Assembly: GCA_028293775.1 (NCBI GenBank)
Contig: JAQGOD010000310.1
Span: 1-7,041 of the forward strand
Direction: 5' to 3'
DNA: 7,041 bases
Source of the DNA: Gammaproteobacteria bacterium
GTDB lineage: Bacteria > Pseudomonadota > Gammaproteobacteria > Steroidobacterales > Steroidobacteraceae
Shown: piece after piece, positions 1 to 6,178 of the stretch
How the letters are laid out: every line of letters starts with the position of its first letter
How positions within the stretch are numbered: the stretch's first letter is position 1
Program-made: the position numbers and the translations under genes
The notes under the pieces: generated by a model
The model's database searches: none
Told to the model about the DNA's origin: nothing
What the model saw: the letters and a program-made list of their open reading frames with translations, nothing else

Positions 1-66
1 CGCGATCAATATGCATCTTTAAGTTTCCTAACAATGTCTCGCGGTCGCGGTTAGTCTAGCAATATC

Positions 67-279
67 GTGAGCGAAGTCTTATTGCAATCCATCATCACCT
101 GTCCCGCGTGCGGCCATCAGCGCGGGGAAACCATGCCCACCGATGCCTGCCAATATTTTTATGAATGCGGCGGCTGCAAGGCGCTGCTTCGACCCAAGAG
201 CGGGGATTGTTGCGTGTTTTGCTCTTACGGCACGGTGGCCTGCCCGCCCATTCAAGAGCAGCGCGGCTGCTGCCACTAA
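67..279 (+). CDS. GDCCVxC-domain small cysteine-rich protein
   Basis: This 70-residue protein contains 11 cysteines. Two CxxC pairs (C12/C15 and C34/C37) resemble a zinc-ribbon knuckle. The segment GDCCVFCSYG (residues 47-56) is the signature of the GDCCVxC family, followed by a CPPIQ stretch (59-63) and a terminal Cys-Cys-His. Some family members carry selenocysteine; here every such site is cysteine and there is no in-frame TGA. The biochemical role of the family is not established as far as I know; the thiol pattern suggests metal binding or redox chemistry (inference). The start is GTG at 67, because an in-frame TAG lies at 52-54 and the following MSEV is typical of the family. No Shine-Dalgarno is visible before it. 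The stop overlaps the next gene's ATG by one base (TAATG), so the two genes are probably cotranscribed. It is too short and cysteine-rich to be a chance frame. Confidence 0.88.
   Translation: MSEVLLQSIITCPACGHQRGETMPTDACQYFYECGGCKALLRPKSGDCCVFCSYGTVACPPIQEQRGCCH
257..271 (+). repeat. Perfect 6-bp inverted repeat ahead of the TAATG junction
   Basis: The arms AGCAGC (257-262) and GCTGCT (266-271) flank a three-base loop. The repeat ends five bases before the stop codon of the GDCCVxC gene and seven bases before the dehydratase start codon. As RNA it could form a small hairpin where a ribosome-binding site would otherwise sit. It lies in coding sequence (residues EQRGCC), so codon choice or chance may explain it. 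The symmetry is directly visible; a regulatory role is only inferred. Confidence 0.35.
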
Positions 280-1262
280 TGTCCGACCCCATGTCCTTCG
301 ATCTGCAGGAGCTTCACGACGCCGCGGAACTCGTTTACCGCGTGATGCCCCCGACCCCTTCGTATGCATGGCCGAAGCTTAAAATGCGCGCCGGCTGCAA
401 TGTGCGCGTGAAGCACGAGAATCACACGCCTACCGGCGCATTCAAGGTTCGCGGCGGCATCGTGTACTTGCACCGCTTGGGGCAGGCCGCAGCGGCAGTC
501 CCCGGTGTCATATCGGCGACGCGCGGCAACCACGGTCAATCCATAGCCTTCGCCGCCGCCCGCGCCGGCGTTCCCGCGACGATCTACGTGCCCCTCGGCA
601 ACTCTTCCGATCAGAATTCCGCGATCGCCGGGTTCGGAGCAAAACTGGTTGAGTTTGGGCGCGACTTCGACGAGGCCAAACACGAAGCTTTCCGCGTCGC
701 CGCCATCCAAGGCCTACATTTCATCCCCTCTTTTCATCGCGATCTCATTGCCGGCGTCGCCAGCTACGCGCTCGAGCTGTTTCGGGACGGCGGCGCCTTG
801 GATGCCGTCTATGTGGGCGTCGGCATGGGCTCAGGTATCTGCGGATTGATTACCGCACGCGATCTGCTGGGCCTGAAAACCGAAATCATCGGCGTCGGCC
901 CCATCAAGGCGCCGGCCACCGCCCAGTCCTTTGCAGCCGGGCGCGCGCTCGAGTCGCCCTCTTCGAATACCTTCGCCGACGGACTGGCCACCCGCGAACC
1001 CAATGAGCAAGCCATCGAAATCATCTGCCGCGGCGTTTCCCGTTTCGTGCAAGTCAGCGAAGACGAAATCGCCGAAGCGATGAGGATTTATTTCGACGAC
1101 ACCCACCAGATCGCCGAAGGTGCTGGCGCCGCGCCGCTCGCAGCCCTGCTTCAGGATCGCCAACGCATGCCAGGAAAGAGCGTCGCAGTGATATTGAGCG
1201 GCGGGAATATCGAGCGGTCCCGGTTTCTTCAGGTACTGCGCGGCGAGACGCCGACCGCATGA
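279..1262 (+). CDS. Threonine/serine dehydratase-like PLP enzyme, catalytic domain only
   Basis: This is a fold-type II pyridoxal-phosphate enzyme of 327 residues, cytoplasmic and without a signal peptide. Visible landmarks are the Schiff-base lysine in PTGAFKVRGG (K56), the SATRGNHGQ cofactor loop (residues 79-87), a glycine-rich phosphate-binding loop VGVGMGSG (179-186), the TFADGLA segment (231-237), AEGAGAAPLAAL (279-290) and the C-terminal LSGGN (306-310) that contacts the pyridine nitrogen. The family deaminates L-threonine to 2-oxobutanoate or L-serine to pyruvate. It ends after the catalytic domain, with no ACT regulatory domain, as in catabolic (TdcB-like) rather than biosynthetic (IlvA-like) enzymes. 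Related enzymes such as the hydroxyectoine dehydratase EutB or serine racemase cannot be excluded. The start at 279 is preferred over an in-frame ATG at 165, because the longer frame runs through the upstream gene and adds 38 residues unlike the family; ATG 291 is an alternative. There is no clear Shine-Dalgarno, so translation is probably coupled to the upstream gene. Confidence 0.92.
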   Translation: MSDPMSFDLQELHDAAELVYRVMPPTPSYAWPKLKMRAGCNVRVKHENHTPTGAFKVRGGIVYLHRLGQAAAAVPGVISATRGNHGQSIAFAAARAGVPATIYVPLGNSSDQNSAIAGFGAKLVEFGRDFDEAKHEAFRVAAIQGLHFIPSFHRDLIAGVASYALELFRDGGALDAVYVGVGMGSGICGLITARDLLGLKTEIIGVGPIKAPATAQSFAAGRALESPSSNTFADGLATREPNEQAIEIICRGVSRFVQVSEDEIAEAMRIYFDDTHQIAEGAGAAPLAALLQDRQRMPGKSVAVILSGGNIERSRFLQVLRGETPTA

Positions 1263-1278
1263 CCCTTGTAGCCTGCCG

Positions 1279-1860
1279 CTAGTCCGAGGACGCTACTCGG
1301 CGAGGAGGCGGTGCCTCGTAGCGCGCCGCTTGCACCGCACCGGCATTCTCGCCGGCCGCGGCGCCCAATTTCAGCGTGCCGTCGGGTTGCGGCACGGTGA
1401 TTGGCGCGACTTCCACTCTCGTCACACCCTTCTGACCGGTCAGCCCGATTTGTTGCGCGGCAGCCGGCGTGAGATCGACGATGCGTCCGCCGACGTAAGG
1501 CCCGCGATCCTCGATGGTGACCACAGCGCTTTTTCCGGTTTCAAGATTGGTCACCTTGGCGGTGGTTCCCAGCGGAAGAGTCTTGCTGGCAGCGCTGTGG
1601 TTGTGCGGATTCATTATTTTGCCGTTGGCCATTTTTCTGCCCACAAACCTGCCCGCATAGAAGGACGCTTTGCCGAAACGCCGTTTGCCCGACCGATCCA
1701 GCGGCGGATTTGCCTTCGAAGCAACACCTGGCTCCGTTTGTGGCGCCTGACGGGTCAAATCAGGCGTTGCTGCCTGAGTTTGCAGCCCGAAAGTCGCGGT
1801 CCCAAATACCGCGGCGGCGGCGATTAGCGCCAGATTGCTGCATCTTGATATGGCTGACAT
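1279..1860 (-). CDS. RlpA-like double-psi beta-barrel protein, exported, no SPOR domain
   Basis: The 193-residue protein has a hydrophobic N-terminal signal (about residues 8-31, likely cleavage near TQA-ATP). The only early cysteine (C7) precedes the hydrophobic stretch, so it is not a lipobox and the protein is probably soluble in the periplasm. The RlpA double-psi barrel covers about 63-155: GKASFYAGRFVGRKMANG (63-80), AASKTLPLGT (90-99), VTNLETGKSAVV (103-114), EDRGPYVGGRIVDL (117-130). Some RlpA proteins are septal lytic transglycosylases acting on peptidoglycan lacking peptide stems; E. coli RlpA appears not to be active. Two oddities: the family's frequent AAHxTLP histidine is serine here (S92), and the SPOR domain of longer RlpA proteins is absent, replaced by a low-complexity proline/arginine tail. 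A good Shine-Dalgarno, AAGAGGG at 1868-1874, stands eight bases before the ATG. It is convergent with the dehydratase and 141 bases downstream of the dioxygenase gene, so it is probably transcribed separately. Confidence 0.9.
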   Translation of the reverse strand: MSAISRCSNLALIAAAAVFGTATFGLQTQAATPDLTRQAPQTEPGVASKANPPLDRSGKRRFGKASFYAGRFVGRKMANGKIMNPHNHSAASKTLPLGTTAKVTNLETGKSAVVTIEDRGPYVGGRIVDLTPAAAQQIGLTGQKGVTRVEVAPITVPQPDGTLKLGAAAGENAGAVQAARYEAPPPRRVASSD

Positions 1861-2001
1861 CGCTGCGCCCTCTTATTAATACCAGGCTCCATCATGGGCG
1901 CGGGCCGCCGCCCAAGCATTGGGCCAGTCGCGCTTTTGCGTGTCAGACTATGCGTCGAGTCGCCAAGCGGGGCCCCGGTAGGCGAATTTGGAAGTGAAGA
2001 A

Positions 2002-2805
2002 TTATGCTGCAGCGCGATGTGGCGCGAACCCGTACGACTCCATCGAAAGCACGCCGTAGGTCATTCCGCCCTCGATGACCTCCACGGCGTCCTCACCGCC
2101 GCTCGCGCCCACCGCCACCAACAAAGGCAGGAAATGCTCCTCGGTGGGATGCGCACGCCGGGCGTGAGGCGCGCGGCGTCGATAGTCTGCCAGCGCCGCG
2201 AGGTCCTTCTCCTGCACGTGCTTCCGCACCCAGGCAGTGAACTCGTGGGCATACTCGGTCATGTTCGGGTCGGACTGCCCGATCTCGCGCAAATTGTGCG
2301 TGAGGCTGCCCGAACCCATGACCATCGCACCCCGCTCACGCAGCGGTGCGAGCGCCCACACTAAGCGAAGTGCGTCGGCCGCGTTGAAATCAAACGGCAG
2401 CGATACTTGAAAGACCGGCGTTGGAGCCTCGGGCAGCAAGTACAACATCGGCACCCAAACGCCGTGGTCGAGTCCTCGGCTCTCGTCGAACGACGCCTCG
2501 AATCCCGCCGCCTCGAGCAGTCCCCGCGTTTCGGTGGCGAGCGCCGGGTTTCCGGGCGCAGGGTACTCAATACGATAGAGGGCCGGCGGGAAGCCGCCGA
2601 AATCGTGAATGGTTTCAGGTTTACCCGTGCGCATCACTTGCACGCCCGGTGTCTGCCAGTGCGCCGACACCACGACCACCGCGGCGAGATTCGAGAGGCG
2701 CTCGCCATAGCGTCTCAGTTTGGGCCCCAGCAATCCCGGTTCGATCGCGAAAGTCGGTGCGCCGTGCGATACGAACAGAGCGGGCTGCTGTTGTGCTTGT
2801 GTCAT
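2002..2805 (-). CDS. Class III extradiol ring-cleavage dioxygenase (DODA/LigB type, YgiD-like)
   Basis: This 267-residue cytoplasmic enzyme belongs to the LigB/DODA family, whose members open catechol rings such as 4,5-cleavage of DOPA using a divalent metal. Expected histidines are present: H14 in VSHGAP, H49 in SAHWQT, H114 in LDHGVW, H170 in LTHNL and H224 in EEHFLPL. H14, H49, H170 and H224 align by motif with the metal-site and active-site histidines of E. coli YgiD. The IHDFGGFPPALY segment (66-77) and the ending GGMTYGVLSMESYGF are also typical. The full length fits the family. The start ATG overlaps the stop of the upstream gene (ATGA, 2802-2805), and a GGGAG ribosome-binding site sits at 2814-2818 inside that gene, eight bases before the start. 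It is the last gene of the three-gene cluster. The aromatic substrate cannot be read from sequence; DOPA is only one candidate. Confidence 0.92.
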   Translation of the reverse strand: MTQAQQQPALFVSHGAPTFAIEPGLLGPKLRRYGERLSNLAAVVVVSAHWQTPGVQVMRTGKPETIHDFGGFPPALYRIEYPAPGNPALATETRGLLEAAGFEASFDESRGLDHGVWVPMLYLLPEAPTPVFQVSLPFDFNAADALRLVWALAPLRERGAMVMGSGSLTHNLREIGQSDPNMTEYAHEFTAWVRKHVQEKDLAALADYRRRAPHARRAHPTEEHFLPLLVAVGASGGEDAVEVIEGGMTYGVLSMESYGFAPHRAAA

Positions 2806-3581
2806 GAGATAAACTCCCGTTCAGCGTCCTCGAGCGCGAGCGCTATGCGCGCCGCCCAATCCGCCTGCCCCGCCTCGCCGGTCACCAGGTCCTGGCGAAT
2901 CTCAATTTCCACATAGGGCAAGGAGCGCGCCTCCGCGTGATGAGGCACCGTGTAATCGGTCTCATCGCTGACGAAATAGGGCTCGTTGTCCGCTATCACC
3001 AAGCTTGGGTCCCGCCGCAACTTATCAAGCGTGAGTCCCGCAAACCGTCGATCGCGGTTGTAAAGCACCGCGGCGTGCATGCCGCGGCGTACGCCATGAT
3101 AGACATCGGTCATGGTGTGTTGCGCCACCAGAATGGTGGTTCGGCCGGCCGCCAGCCGCTCATCGAGCAATTCGCGGATTCGGCGGTGGTAGGGCTCGAA
3201 AACTTCCGCGCGCCGAGCGGCGATATCGCCGGAACTTAAATTGCGATTGCCGGGAATCTCGCTGGTCTCGCTGATGAGGGGAATGGAACTCGGCACTTTG
3301 GGATCCCGATTGCAATCGATCACCAGCCGGGAATAATTTTGCGCCACCAAGGGCGCGCCGAGCGCGGCCGCCACTCGCCGTGCCACCCCGAGCGCGCCGA
3401 TGTCCCAGGCGATGTGACGCTGCAAATCCGTGACGGGCAGTCCCAAATTATCCAGTGCGCGCGGAATGCGAGAGCCGGCGTGATCAACCACGATCAGGAA
3501 ATTGCTCTCTCCCGGAAACAGAAGCTCGAGAAACGCCGGCGGTTCGTCGGCAGCCAGGAGTCGCACGTTGGAATTGGACAT
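2802..3581 (-). CDS. N-formylglutamate amidohydrolase-family protein
   Basis: The 259-residue protein shows the FGase family pattern: VVDHAGSRIP (31-40), HIAWDIGA (56-63), YSRLVIDCNR (83-92), the AQHTMTD segment with H155 (153-159), and VEIEIRQDL (224-232). The founding activity (HutG) is zinc-dependent hydrolysis of N-formyl-L-glutamate to formate and glutamate, the last step of one histidine degradation route. No hutH, hutU or hutI homologue is recognisable in this window, so the name reflects family rather than proven substrate; many such stand-alone members are uncharacterised. There is no signal peptide, so it should be cytoplasmic. The ribosome-binding site is weak (AGG at 3590-3592). 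It begins 24 bases after the secreted amidohydrolase gene and its stop overlaps the dioxygenase start, so it is the middle gene of a likely operon. Confidence 0.9.
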   Translation of the reverse strand: MSNSNVRLLAADEPPAFLELLFPGESNFLIVVDHAGSRIPRALDNLGLPVTDLQRHIAWDIGALGVARRVAAALGAPLVAQNYSRLVIDCNRDPKVPSSIPLISETSEIPGNRNLSSGDIAARRAEVFEPYHRRIRELLDERLAAGRTTILVAQHTMTDVYHGVRRGMHAAVLYNRDRRFAGLTLDKLRRDPSLVIADNEPYFVSDETDYTVPHHAEARSLPYVEIEIRQDLVTGEAGQADWAARIALALEDAEREFIS

Positions 3582-3605
3582 GGGAATCGCCTGCGTATCG
3601 TCGGG

Positions 3606-5063
3606 CTACCGCTGGCCGACGAGCCCCTGAACCGAGCGGGTTAGCTTTACCGGATCGAATCCCATGCCGTCCTTGAACACGATCTGCACCTTCTCGATGT
3701 CGTCGATGTTCTGTGCGGGATTCCCCGCAATGACCACCAGGTCCGCCGCCTTACCGGCGGCGATGGAGCCGATGCTATCGCTCTCTCCTAAGAATATGGC
3801 GCCGTTTTGGGTTGCGATATGAATCGCTTCCACCGCTGTGAAGCCGGCATCCACCAGCAGTTCAATGCCGCGCTGATCGCCGAAACCCGGCAGCACGCCG
3901 CCGAATGAGGTGGGATCGCAGCCCGCCAGCAGCAATCCGCCGGCTTTGACGAAGTCGCGCTCGAATTGCATTTCCTTCTTGAGCGACACCGCGCTCAAGG
4001 GGTCGTTTTCCTCGGCGATCGCGCTGCGAACCCGCAGGTACGTCGACCAAGCCGCCGGGCTGAGCGCGTCCTGCGCGCGCAGCATCTTGCTCATGGTGGG
4101 TTTATTCGGCACCGTGATTTCAAACACCGCCAACGTCGAGGTCACGGCCACATGGTGGCTGACCAGATCGCGAATCATGTCCTGTACCGGCGCGCCTTCG
4201 ATATCCACATTCTTCGCAAAATCCTCAGCCGCCTCCTTCGCCGGACAAATGCCGGGCTTCTTGCCGGGCAGAAACTCGGTGTCGACGACGATGCCGTGCT
4301 CGAGATTGTCGATCCCGAGCGCCGCGGCTTCCCTGAAGCCCACCGCGCACAGATGCCCGGTTATCTTCAAGCCCTTGGCGTGGGCGTGTTCGACGGCAAC
4401 CTTAAGCTCTTCGGGCTTGATGCCCATGTAAGCCTTGAACGAAGTCACCCCCTCCGCTGCCCAATAATCCACGGTCCTGCCCGCATCCTCCGGATCGCTC
4501 AAGGTATGCAGCTGCGGCGCGATACTCAATAGATCGCCGATATACGGGCCGGTGATGCGCAGCTTTGGTCCCGGTTTTTCTCCCTTATCGATGAGCTTCT
4601 TCAAGGACAAGTCGGTGTAGGGCTCCATGCTGCCGGTGGTGCGTGCGGTCGTGACGCCGCCGGCCAGATACAGGCGCGGCCCGCTGTCGATCATCTCGAC
4701 CCAAAACGGCAGCCCATCTTTGCCTCGGTCGGGACCCGTATAAAAGAGATGCTCGTGCATTCCCACCAGGCCCGGGATCACCGTCTTTCCCGACAGATCC
4801 AAAACCTTGGCATTCGCCGGCAACGCGCCTTTAACCTTCGCGCTCTGCACGCGGCTGATCTTGCCGCCCTCGATGTCGATGCGCTGATCCTCCACGGGCG
4901 CCGCGCCCGTGCCGTCGATGACCCGCACGTGCATGAGCACCAATATCGGTGAATCCTCGATGACGTAGGATTTAAGGCCGGCGGGAGCCTGCGCAATCGA
5001 CGTCCCCGGCGAGACCGAGACAGCCGCCGCCAGCAACAACCCTATTTTCGCTCCACGCTTCAC
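3606..5063 (-). CDS. Secreted metal-dependent amidohydrolase
   Basis: The 485-residue protein starts with a Sec signal (KRGAK, then a hydrophobic run to about residue 26, likely cleavage after SIAQA), so it acts in the periplasm or outside the cell. The rest is an amidohydrolase-superfamily barrel with its small beta-sandwich formed from both ends: the IDGTG strand (49-53) and GKTVIPGLVGMHEH (92-105) at the front, GSIAAGKAADLVVIAGNP (432-449) at the back. The binuclear metal set appears complete: H103 and H105 (HxH), K210 in SFKAYMG as the likely carboxylated lysine, H237 in TGHLCA, H256 in LEHGI, and D383 in LLAGCDPT. Relatives include imidazolonepropionase-like and prolidase/Xaa-Arg dipeptidase-like enzymes that hydrolyse peptide or N-acyl bonds. 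Export argues against HutI itself, which is cytoplasmic. The start is GTG, supported by AGGAG at 5072-5076. It is the first gene of the three-gene cluster; its exact substrate is unknown. Confidence 0.9.
   Translation of the reverse strand: MKRGAKIGLLLAAAVSVSPGTSIAQAPAGLKSYVIEDSPILVLMHVRVIDGTGAAPVEDQRIDIEGGKISRVQSAKVKGALPANAKVLDLSGKTVIPGLVGMHEHLFYTGPDRGKDGLPFWVEMIDSGPRLYLAGGVTTARTTGSMEPYTDLSLKKLIDKGEKPGPKLRITGPYIGDLLSIAPQLHTLSDPEDAGRTVDYWAAEGVTSFKAYMGIKPEELKVAVEHAHAKGLKITGHLCAVGFREAAALGIDNLEHGIVVDTEFLPGKKPGICPAKEAAEDFAKNVDIEGAPVQDMIRDLVSHHVAVTSTLAVFEITVPNKPTMSKMLRAQDALSPAAWSTYLRVRSAIAEENDPLSAVSLKKEMQFERDFVKAGGLLLAGCDPTSFGGVLPGFGDQRGIELLVDAGFTAVEAIHIATQNGAIFLGESDSIGSIAAGKAADLVVIAGNPAQNIDDIEKVQIVFKDGMGFDPVKLTRSVQGLVGQR
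4893..4911. repeat. Near-perfect 19-base GC-rich palindrome inside the amidohydrolase gene
   Basis: The arms CACGGGCGC (4893-4901) and GCGCCCGTG (4903-4911) are exact reverse complements around a single central C. In RNA this could form an eight-pair stem with a three-base loop. It lies about 50 codons into the amidohydrolase gene, over residues around DGTGAAPVED, just after the signal-peptide region. It may be a by-product of GC-rich codons; a role in attenuation or as a binding site is unproven. Confidence 0.35.
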
Positions 5064-5071
5064 TGTTCTTT

Positions 5072-5076
5072 CTCCT
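5072..5076 (-). promoter_or_regulatory. Ribosome-binding site deciding the GTG start of the amidohydrolase
   Basis: AGGAG on the minus strand stands eight bases before the GTG at 5063-5061. The resulting protein starts with a proper signal peptide (positive KRGAK, then a hydrophobic core), which confirms GTG as the start. Confidence 0.7.
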
Positions 5077-5147
5077 GCCGCTTGAGTTCTTGTTCGATCC
5101 AGATTGCTGCTGTAATCATCCCGCTTACTCTTGTAAAAAGGGCCGAC

Positions 5148-5152
5148 AAGGA
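5148..5152 (+). promoter_or_regulatory. Ribosome-binding site deciding the ATG start of the L,D-transpeptidase
   Basis: AAGGA lies 12 bases before the ATG at 5165, a slightly long but usable distance. It supports this start over the in-frame TTG at 5090, which would add 25 residues of non-signal-like sequence reaching into the divergent promoter region, and over GTG 5195, which lacks a Shine-Dalgarno. Confidence 0.55.
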
Positions 5153-5164
5153 TACCGTGCTAAA

Positions 5165-6178
5165 ATGCGCCAGGCACGTGCTACGCTAACCGAAGTGAAA
5201 CTCAATTTGAAACGCATTGCGGCGCCGGCGGCGTACATTGTTCTGCTGGCTTGCGCGGCCATAACGTCCGCGAATGCGACCACGTACACGCTCGCCAAAC
5301 CCGACGACACCGTCGTCGGGCAAGACCAGACCGTCAAAACCGTTTACGAGGACACCCTCTACGATCTGGCGAGAAAGTTCAGCCTAGGCTCCGAAGAAAT
5401 CATCCGGGTCAATCCCGGCGTGGATCCCTGGTTGCCCGGCGCAGACAAGGAACTCGTGGTTCCGAACCGGCACATTTTGCCGCCCGGGCCGCACGAAGGA
5501 ATCGTCGTTAACCTTCCCGAGCATCGCCTCTACTATTACCCGAAGCCGAAGCGCGGCGCTCCCATCGAAGTGATCACGTATCCCGTCAGCATCGGCAAGA
5601 TGGACTGGCGCACACCGCTCGGCCTCACCCGCGTGATCCAAAAGGAAAAGAACCCGACCTGGTATCCGCCGGAGTCGGTACGCAAAGAACATGCCGCGGC
5701 GGGCGATCCTCTGCCGCCCAAGGTGGGACCCGGTCCCGATAATCCGCTCGGGGCCTACGCCATGCGCTTGGCCGCCGGCAATGGCACGTATCTCATTCAT
5801 GGCACCAACAACCCCATTGCCGTGGGGCTGGCCGTAACTCACGGCTGCGTACGCATGTATCCCGACGATGTGGAAGCGCTGTTCCCGCTGATCCCGGTCG
5901 GCACGCCGGTGCGCCTGATCAATGTGCCGGTGAAAGTGGCATGGATCGACGGAGAACTTCTGCTCGAGGCGCATCCGCCGGTTGACGCGCAAGGTCAGAG
6001 CTTCGAGCCCGACATCGATCAATTTTCCGACTTGCTCAAGTCCGCGGTCGGCGATACCACCGTCGCGATTCATTGGGACTACGCCCGCGAAGTATTGCAA
6101 AAGGCCGATGGCGTCATCGCCACGGTAGGCCTCGAAGCGGAGTTGCCCGCCGCGACCACCGCCGACGTCAGCAAATAG
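5165..6178 (+). CDS. L,D-transpeptidase (LysM-like plus YkuD domain), exported
   Basis: The 337-residue protein has a hydrophobic export signal (about residues 18-38). It is followed by a LysM-like peptidoglycan-binding segment (about 59-107; YEDTLYDLARKFSLG, then VNPGVDPWLPG) and a YkuD catalytic domain (about 112-255). The catalytic signature is present: H212 in IHGTNNP and THGCVRM (225-231) with nucleophile C228. The layout matches the E. coli LdtA-E (ErfK/YbiS) group, periplasmic enzymes that make 3-3 peptidoglycan cross-links or attach an outer-membrane lipoprotein to peptidoglycan; which applies here cannot be told. About 80 residues follow the YkuD domain, with no motif I recognise. 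Signal processing is ambiguous: SANA-TT (after A38) suits signal peptidase I, while LLAC (C30) is a marginal lipobox. GTG 5195 is an alternative start that gives a more compact signal. The gene's 3' end overlaps the convergent GGDEF-EAL gene by 11 bases. Confidence 0.93.
   Translation: MRQARATLTEVKLNLKRIAAPAAYIVLLACAAITSANATTYTLAKPDDTVVGQDQTVKTVYEDTLYDLARKFSLGSEEIIRVNPGVDPWLPGADKELVVPNRHILPPGPHEGIVVNLPEHRLYYYPKPKRGAPIEVITYPVSIGKMDWRTPLGLTRVIQKEKNPTWYPPESVRKEHAAAGDPLPPKVGPGPDNPLGAYAMRLAAGNGTYLIHGTNNPIAVGLAVTHGCVRMYPDDVEALFPLIPVGTPVRLINVPVKVAWIDGELLLEAHPPVDAQGQSFEPDIDQFSDLLKSAVGDTTVAIHWDYAREVLQKADGVIATVGLEAELPAATTADVSK

Larger units (their letters stand above)
5064..5164. promoter_or_regulatory. 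Divergent intergenic region, probable back-to-back promoters
   Basis: These 101 bases separate the start of the minus-strand amidohydrolase operon from the start of the plus-strand L,D-transpeptidase. Both units must be started from here unless transcription comes from within a neighbour. The region is more AT-rich in the middle (around 5104-5140) than the flanking genes. Only weak sigma70-like hexamers are visible on the plus strand (TTGCTG at 5104-5109, TACTCT at 5126-5131), not enough to fix a promoter. No clear operator dyad was seen. Confidence 0.4.

Noticed and set aside
1..66. Possible promoter upstream of the GDCCVxC gene
   Set aside because: No hexamer pair near sigma70 consensus was found, and the window edge hides the upstream context.
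165..278. N-terminal extension of the dehydratase from ATG 165
   Set aside because: It overlaps the GDCCVxC gene in another frame and adds low-complexity arginine/leucine-rich residues not expected in the family; ATG 279 fits the TAATG junction.
276..710. 144-residue minus-strand open frame opposite the dehydratase
   Set aside because: It shadows conserved PLP-enzyme coding sequence and shows no domain or ribosome-binding site.
1284..1318. Small inverted repeats (CCGAG/CTCGG and CGAGG/CCTCG) at the convergent end of the dehydratase and RlpA-like genes
   Set aside because: Stems are only five pairs, lie inside the RlpA-like coding region and have no following T-run, so they do not support a terminator call.
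1876..1884. Extended -10-like TGGTATTAA before the RlpA-like gene (minus strand)
   Set aside because: Transcription would start inside the Shine-Dalgarno sequence, and no -35 element is visible at the right distance.
3068..3087. Seven-base inverted repeat CCGCGGC/GCCGCGG in the FGase-like gene
   Set aside because: It lies mid-gene in very GC-rich codons with nothing nearby to suggest function; chance is sufficient.
3966..4532. 188-residue plus-strand open frame opposite the amidohydrolase
   Set aside because: It is antisense to metal-ligand-bearing coding sequence, and its arginine/histidine-rich composition is typical of a shadow frame.
2802..5063. Histidine-utilisation (hut) operon reading of the amidohydrolase plus FGase-like pair
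   Set aside because: The amidohydrolase is exported, no histidase or urocanase is recognisable in this window, and the third gene is a ring-cleaving dioxygenase.
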